NCBI GenBank assembly: GCA_003250275.1
Contig: QKGW01000513.1
Span: 1 to 9,041, forward strand
Direction: 5' to 3'
Origin: Alphaproteobacteria bacterium
GTDB taxonomy: Bacteria; Pseudomonadota; Alphaproteobacteria; Rhodospirillales; Rhodospirillaceae
DNA length: 9,041 nucleotides
The notes beneath the pieces are model-generated. The model saw nothing but the letters and a program-made list of their open reading frames with translations. It made no database searches and had not been told where the DNA came from. Position numbers and translations under genes: made by a program. Shown here one piece after another: positions 6,843 through 9,041 of the stretch (the first letter of the stretch is position 1; the number at the start of each line of letters is the position of its first letter).

Positions 6843-7487
6843 CTAGACGAGCCTGCGCCGCCGACCCAGGAACCCGAGCGCGGCGACCGCGGTGCCGAAC
6901 AGCGCAACCGCAGCCGGCAGCGGGGTTTCCGCAACCGCAAGGTTGTCGAACTCGAACGAGTTGCTGCCGCTGCTGAACACCACGCGGTCGAAGGTGCCGC
7001 CGTGGGCGTAGAAATTCGCATACACTGCGGTGTCGCCTTCGGCAGGAGGCAACAAATCCGCACCGGTGATCGGCGCGCCCGGATTGTCGAAGCTGCCGAT
7101 CAGCGTACCGCCATCGTAAAAGGCGATGCTGTTGAAGTCGTCCACCGTGCCCCAGAGCATACCGAGGTAGCTCATGCCGGTGGGCAACGTCAGGGTGACC
7201 GAGGACCCGCCGGTCACGTAGACGTACGCGCCGGTTCCTCCGACGCCGAGGAAGTTGGTCCCCGGCGTGCTCTCCTCGCCGATATTGACGTCGGATTCGA
7301 GCGTGCCGCCGAGGATCGCCATCGAGCCGACGGTGGTTCCCGGCGTGTAGGAGTTGAAGTCTTCGATCAGGGCGGAGCTCGGCGTCCACATCGAGCCGAA
7401 CGCCCACCCCATGTAAGCCGCATGGGCCGACGAAATCCCTACGCCAAGCAGGGGAAGCGCTATCAGGCAGGTGAGTAGTTTTTGCAT
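6843..7487 (-). CDS. Exosortase-dependent surface protein 2 (TPLPA C-terminal sorting signal)
   Basis: A 214-residue paralogue of the gene at 5996. Signal peptide 1-23 (MQKLLTCLIALPLLGVGISS, then AHA). Shared features: GSMWTPSSALIEDFNSY (31-47), the core YLGMLWGTVDDFNSIAFYDG (107-126), AVYANFYAHGGTFDRVVF (154-171) and SNSFEFDNLAV (175-185). The sorting signal is ETPLPA (187-192), helix VALFGTAVAALGFL (194-207) and tail GRRRRLV. The regions between the conserved blocks (about 48-100 and 127-153) differ strongly from paralogue 1, as in exosortase substrates whose ends are constrained and middle is free. The ATG at 7487 is chosen because AGGAG lies 7 bases upstream and the signal peptide begins there; an in-frame upstream ATG (7544) overlaps the sigma-54 promoter and cannot be the start of its own transcript. 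Function unknown; surface or exopolysaccharide-associated role inferred. Confidence 0.9.
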   Translation of the reverse strand: MQKLLTCLIALPLLGVGISSAHAAYMGWAFGSMWTPSSALIEDFNSYTPGTTVGSMAILGGTLESDVNIGEESTPGTNFLGVGGTGAYVYVTGGSSVTLTLPTGMSYLGMLWGTVDDFNSIAFYDGGTLIGSFDNPGAPITGADLLPPAEGDTAVYANFYAHGGTFDRVVFSSGSNSFEFDNLAVAETPLPAAVALFGTAVAALGFLGRRRRLV

Positions 7488-7527
7488 GTTCTTACTCCTG
7501 ACCTTTGAGCAACACTGCCGAGTCGGG

Positions 7528-7543
7528 AGCAAGGGGCGTGCCA
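7528..7543 (-). promoter_or_regulatory. Sigma-54 promoter of exosortase substrate 2
   Basis: On the minus strand TGGCACGCCCCTTGCT is a perfect match to the -24/-12 consensus TGGCACG-N4-TTGCW. Start of transcription near 7517, leader of about 30 bases. Confidence 0.92.
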
Positions 7544-7549
7544 TTGCCG

Positions 7550-7562
7550 CAATTCATTGAAG
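7550..7562. promoter_or_regulatory. Possible IHF site between promoter and activator element of substrate 2
   Basis: CAATTCATTGAAG fits the reverse IHF consensus YAA-N4-TTGATW except at the last two bases, and an AT-rich stretch follows. It lies where a DNA-bending protein is usual at sigma-54 promoters. Weak on sequence alone. Confidence 0.25.
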
Positions 7563-7596
7563 TCTATTGCAATTTTTAGGCGACCCGGAATCTCGG

Positions 7597-7613
7597 TGTA
7601 AAATCCTCGGACG
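7597..7613. promoter_or_regulatory. TGTAAA-type upstream activator element of substrate 2, proximal
   Basis: TGTAAAATCCTCGGACG, 53 bp upstream of the sigma-54 site, centred about 88 bp before the inferred start. With its flanks it is an imperfect palindrome (GGTGT...ACGCC). Confidence 0.7.
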
Positions 7614-7632
7614 CCTAAACCAAAGGTAGATA

Positions 7633-7648
7633 TGTGACGCAGATCACA
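7633..7648. promoter_or_regulatory. CRP/FNR-family binding site
   Basis: TGTGACGCAGATCACA is an exact TGTGA-N6-TCACA palindrome, the classical CRP (cAMP receptor protein) consensus. It sits between the two activator elements of substrate 2, centred about 123 bp before its inferred start and 192 bp downstream of the repaired end of substrate 3. TGTGA half-sites indicate CRP rather than FNR, whose half-site is TTGAT. Confidence 0.65.
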
Positions 7649-7708
7649 ACAACTTCTGCTGTGCGTTGATTCCCTTTATCATTCATACGTCTGTCTGCAA
7701 GCATCGGG

Positions 7709-7725
7709 TGTAAAAATCTCGAACA
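7709..7725. promoter_or_regulatory. TGTAAA-type upstream activator element of substrate 2, distal
   Basis: TGTAAAAATCTCGAACA, 112 bp upstream of the proximal copy. Its flanks make a 6-bp inverted repeat (GGGTGT / ACACCC), suggesting a dimeric binder. Confidence 0.65.
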
Positions 7726-7731
7726 CCCCGT

Positions 7732-8454
7732 CTAAGACGAGAATTCCGGCAAAAAAAGAGGGCGGAAAACCGCCCTCTTCGCGAACCGGCTCCGGTCCGG
7801 CGCTTTCCCTGCAGCAGCGCCGAACCGGATGCGGATGGGATCAGGCCTGGCGGCGACGCCGCAGCCCGAAGGCACCCATGCCGACGATCGCCGAACCGAA
7901 CAGGCCGAGAGCGGCCGGAAGCGGCGTCGGAGCGACGCGGATGTTTCGAACTCGAAGGAATTCGAAGTGGTGATGAAGCGGACCTGGTCGAAGACCGCGC
8001 CGCTGAAGTTGGCGTAGGCGACCGCCGAACCGGTGTCCACGACGCCGGCGAGACCGGCGATCTGGGTGCCGGTGAAGGAATCGACCAACCCGCCGTCATT
8101 CCAGAATTCGATCTTGTTGTAGCTGTCGATGGTGCCCCACAGCAGGCCGAGAGAGGTCGCCGACTTGTCGAGGAAGAGCGAGTAGCCGCTCATCTCGGCG
8201 GAAATGAAGCCGTAGTTGCCGGTGCCGACGGAAATCGGCAGCACGTGCACCCCGCCGGAATCGGCGGTGGCGTAGCCGACGCCGGACACCCAGGTGCCGA
8301 GGGCATCGGTGCCGACGGAGAAGTCTTCGAGGAGCGAGCCGGCGCTCGGATCATCGACGAGACCGCCGGTCGCGGAAGCCGTCATCGCTTGAGCCGGAGC
8401 CGCGAGAACAGCCACCAAGGGAAGAGCGGCGAGAGTTGCAAACACCTTGTTCAT
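7732..8454 (-). CDS. Exosortase-dependent surface protein 3, frameshifted before its sorting signal
   Basis: The third paralogue. Residues 1-23 are a signal peptide (MNKVFATLAALPLVAVLAAP, then AQA); SLLEDFSVG, then the core LGLLWGTIDSYNKIEFW (102-118), AVAYANFSGAVFDQVRF and SNSFEFE (164-170) follow. The literal frame then turns into an Arg/Ser-rich tail with no sorting signal and ends at 7732 (240 residues), running through the terminator hairpin at 7751-7779. The expected signal is encoded intact one frame away (7841-7945). Paralogues 1 and 2 read gttgtcgaactcgaa at this place on the plus strand; here it is gtttcgaactcgaa, so one G is missing between 7945 and 7946. Repaired, the product would be 204 residues, stopping at 7841, in line with 208 and 214 for the others. 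Either a real recent mutation or a sequence error. Start 8454 is supported by AAGGAG 7 bases upstream. Confidence 0.85.
   Translation of the reverse strand: MNKVFATLAALPLVAVLAAPAQAMTASATGGLVDDPSAGSLLEDFSVGTDALGTWVSGVGYATADSGGVHVLPISVGTGNYGFISAEMSGYSLFLDKSATSLGLLWGTIDSYNKIEFWNDGGLVDSFTGTQIAGLAGVVDTGSAVAYANFSGAVFDQVRFITTSNSFEFETSASLRRRFRPLSACSVRRSSAWVPSGCGVAARPDPIRIRFGAAAGKAPDRSRFAKRAVFRPLFLPEFSS
7751..7779 (-). terminator. Intrinsic terminator of exosortase substrate 3
   Basis: On the minus strand a 10-bp stem (AAGAGGGCGG / CCGCCCTCTT) with a TTTT loop leads into seven T. It lies 62 bases after the repaired stop at 7841 but inside the literal frameshifted frame, which argues that 7841 is the original end. 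Confidence 0.85.
7841..7945 (-). other. Out-of-frame C-terminal sorting signal of substrate 3
   Basis: Read in the shifted frame, this stretch encodes 34 residues: NIRVAPTPLPAALGLFG, a hydrophobic run SAIVGMGAFGL, then RRRRQA and a TGA stop. The order (Pro motif, helix, Arg cluster) and the lead-in NIRVAPTPLPA align with NIAVAPTPLPA of substrate 1. Without a frame repair this signal is not attached to the upstream protein. Confidence 0.85.
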
Positions 8455-8506
8455 CACGTTTCTCCTTAAATTTTTGGTCCGTTCGCAAGAAACCTGGCTC
8501 CTCATC

Positions 8507-8522
8507 AGCAACGATCGTGCCA
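8507..8522 (-). promoter_or_regulatory. Sigma-54 promoter of exosortase substrate 3
   Basis: On the minus strand TGGCACGATCGTTGCT is a perfect -24/-12 consensus. Start of transcription near 8496, leader of about 42 bases. Confidence 0.92.
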
Positions 8523-8528
8523 TCTCCG

Positions 8529-8541
8529 TAATACACTGATA
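8529..8541. promoter_or_regulatory. Possible IHF site between promoter and activator element of substrate 3
   Basis: TAATACACTGATA matches the reverse IHF consensus YAA-N4-TTGATW with one mismatch, and an eight-T tract follows shortly. The position between -24 and the activator element suits DNA looping. Confidence 0.35.
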
Positions 8542-8574
8542 TGAATGTGTTTTTTTGCTGAGCGGAAGGCCATC

Positions 8575-8591
8575 TGTAAAAATTTCGGACA
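8575..8591. promoter_or_regulatory. TGTAAA-type upstream activator element of substrate 3, proximal
   Basis: TGTAAAAATTTCGGACA, the best representative of the element, 52 bp upstream of the sigma-54 site and centred about 87 bp before the inferred start. Confidence 0.75.
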
Positions 8592-8707
8592 CCCGATATG
8601 CAACCGCCTCGCATTTGCATATTCCCGGAAACCCGCGGAAAGCTGCGCTTTTTCGCCGATCCGGCGCGCCATGGCGGAAAGACGCCGGAATCCGACTCGG
8701 GCAGGCT

Positions 8708-8724
8708 TGTAAAGAAATCCCGAA
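8708..8724. promoter_or_regulatory. TGTAAA-type upstream activator element of substrate 3, distal (degenerate)
   Basis: TGTAAAGAAATCCCGAA, 133 bp upstream of the proximal copy. The TGTAAA half is intact and the GACA half is poorly kept (an AAGGACG follows), so this is the weakest of the seven. Confidence 0.45.
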
Positions 8725-8806
8725 GGACGCGTTTTCCGCGACCGCGCGCTCACCCGGCCCGACCGGCGCGGGGGTGCTGGAAGCCGAAAATGGCGGAGAG
8801 GGTCGA

Positions 8807-8836
8807 GGGCGCCCGGCGGAATCCCGCCGGACGCCC
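8807..8836 (-). terminator. Terminator hairpin of the fourth exosortase substrate
   Basis: A GC-rich stem of 7 + 5 bp with one mismatch (CCGGCGG / CCGCCGG, then GGGCG / CGCCC) and an AATC loop, 9 bases after the minus-strand stop. No T-run follows, so strength is uncertain. Confidence 0.5.
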
Positions 8837-8845
8837 CAGGGCGGG

Positions 8846-9041
8846 TCAGGCCCGTGCGCGGCGCGGGCGTCGCAGATTCGCCACCGCGAGGATGAGCAGT
8901 CCGGAGACGAACAGGGCGAGTGCGCCGGGAACCGGCGCCTCGATGCGCGTGACGTCGACGTCGAGTGCGGCGTCGCTGCGCGTTGCGTTGACCCGCGCCA
9001 CCTGAACGGGGGCTGCGAGACCGCTTTGGCGGCGCGGCAGG
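8846..9041 (-). CDS. C-terminal part of a fourth exosortase-substrate protein (partial)
   Basis: A minus-strand frame is open from the window edge to a TGA at 8846 and encodes 65 residues; the start lies outside the window. The last part is a PEP-CTERM-like sorting signal: EAPVPGALALF, a hydrophobic run VSGLLILAVA, then NLRRPRRARA. The preceding residues (VNATRSDAALDVDVTRIE) show no NSFEFDN block, so this is probably not a member of the same paralogue family, only a client of the same sorting system. The Pro motif is PVPGA instead of PLPA. It lies upstream of substrate 3 in the same direction, with a hairpin after the stop and 391 bp to the next start. Function unknown. Confidence 0.75.
   Translation of the reverse strand, partial: LPRRQSGLAAPVQVARVNATRSDAALDVDVTRIEAPVPGALALFVSGLLILAVANLRRPRRARA

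Noticed and set aside
7940..7950. Frameshift in substrate 3 as a phase-variable switch or programmed frameshift
   Set aside because: The site has only a three-T run, no repeat tract and no clear slippery heptamer with a downstream structure, so slippage is unsupported.
5829..8724. TGTAAA copies as a CRISPR array or transposon ends
   Set aside because: Seven 17-bp copies at irregular distances, tied to promoters, with no spacers of constant length, no target duplications and no transposase.

Overview
The window looks like a high-GC alphaproteobacterial chromosome segment. The main evidence is an adjacent response regulator/histidine kinase pair of the ChvI/ChvG type and strongly G/C-biased third codon positions. 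The order within the class cannot be fixed from this sequence; a Rhodospirillales-like organism is a guess.

Left half (1-5775), housekeeping and envelope stress: a probable 5' fragment of a minus-strand gene (1-58); a small BON-domain lipoprotein (206-520, +) ending in a strong intrinsic terminator; then, convergent on the minus strand, a likely operon reading PCu(A)C copper chaperone (3167-3616), chvI (2372-3094, TTG start preferred) and chvG (645-2372, overlapping chvI by one base in TAATG). Divergent from these is a complete GTP-type phosphoenolpyruvate carboxykinase, pckG (3882-5720, +), with a 12-bp-stem terminator.

Right half (5776-9041), an exosortase-substrate cluster: three tandem minus-strand paralogues (5996-6622, 6843-7487, 7732-8454) have signal peptides, a shared LWGT(V/I)D core and a C-terminal TPLPA + hydrophobic helix + Arg cluster sorting signal (PEP-CTERM/VPLPA-CTERM class). 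A fourth, unrelated substrate enters from the right edge (8846-9041). In the third paralogue the sorting signal is intact but out of frame through one missing base. No exosortase lies in the window.

The regulatory DNA is the most striking part. Each of the three paralogues has a sigma-54 -24/-12 promoter (two are textbook perfect) and, 52-53 bp upstream of it, a copy of a 17-bp element resembling TGTAAAAATTTCGGACA. Seven copies occur, all in the same orientation. Two genes carry a second distal copy, a perfect CRP-type palindrome lies between the two copies of one gene, and one pair of copies sits downstream of the cluster with no promoter or gene, as if a further unit had been deleted. This fits the described sigma-54/PrsK-PrsR control of proteobacterial PEP-CTERM genes and suggests that the cluster is switched on together as a set of surface or biofilm proteins.
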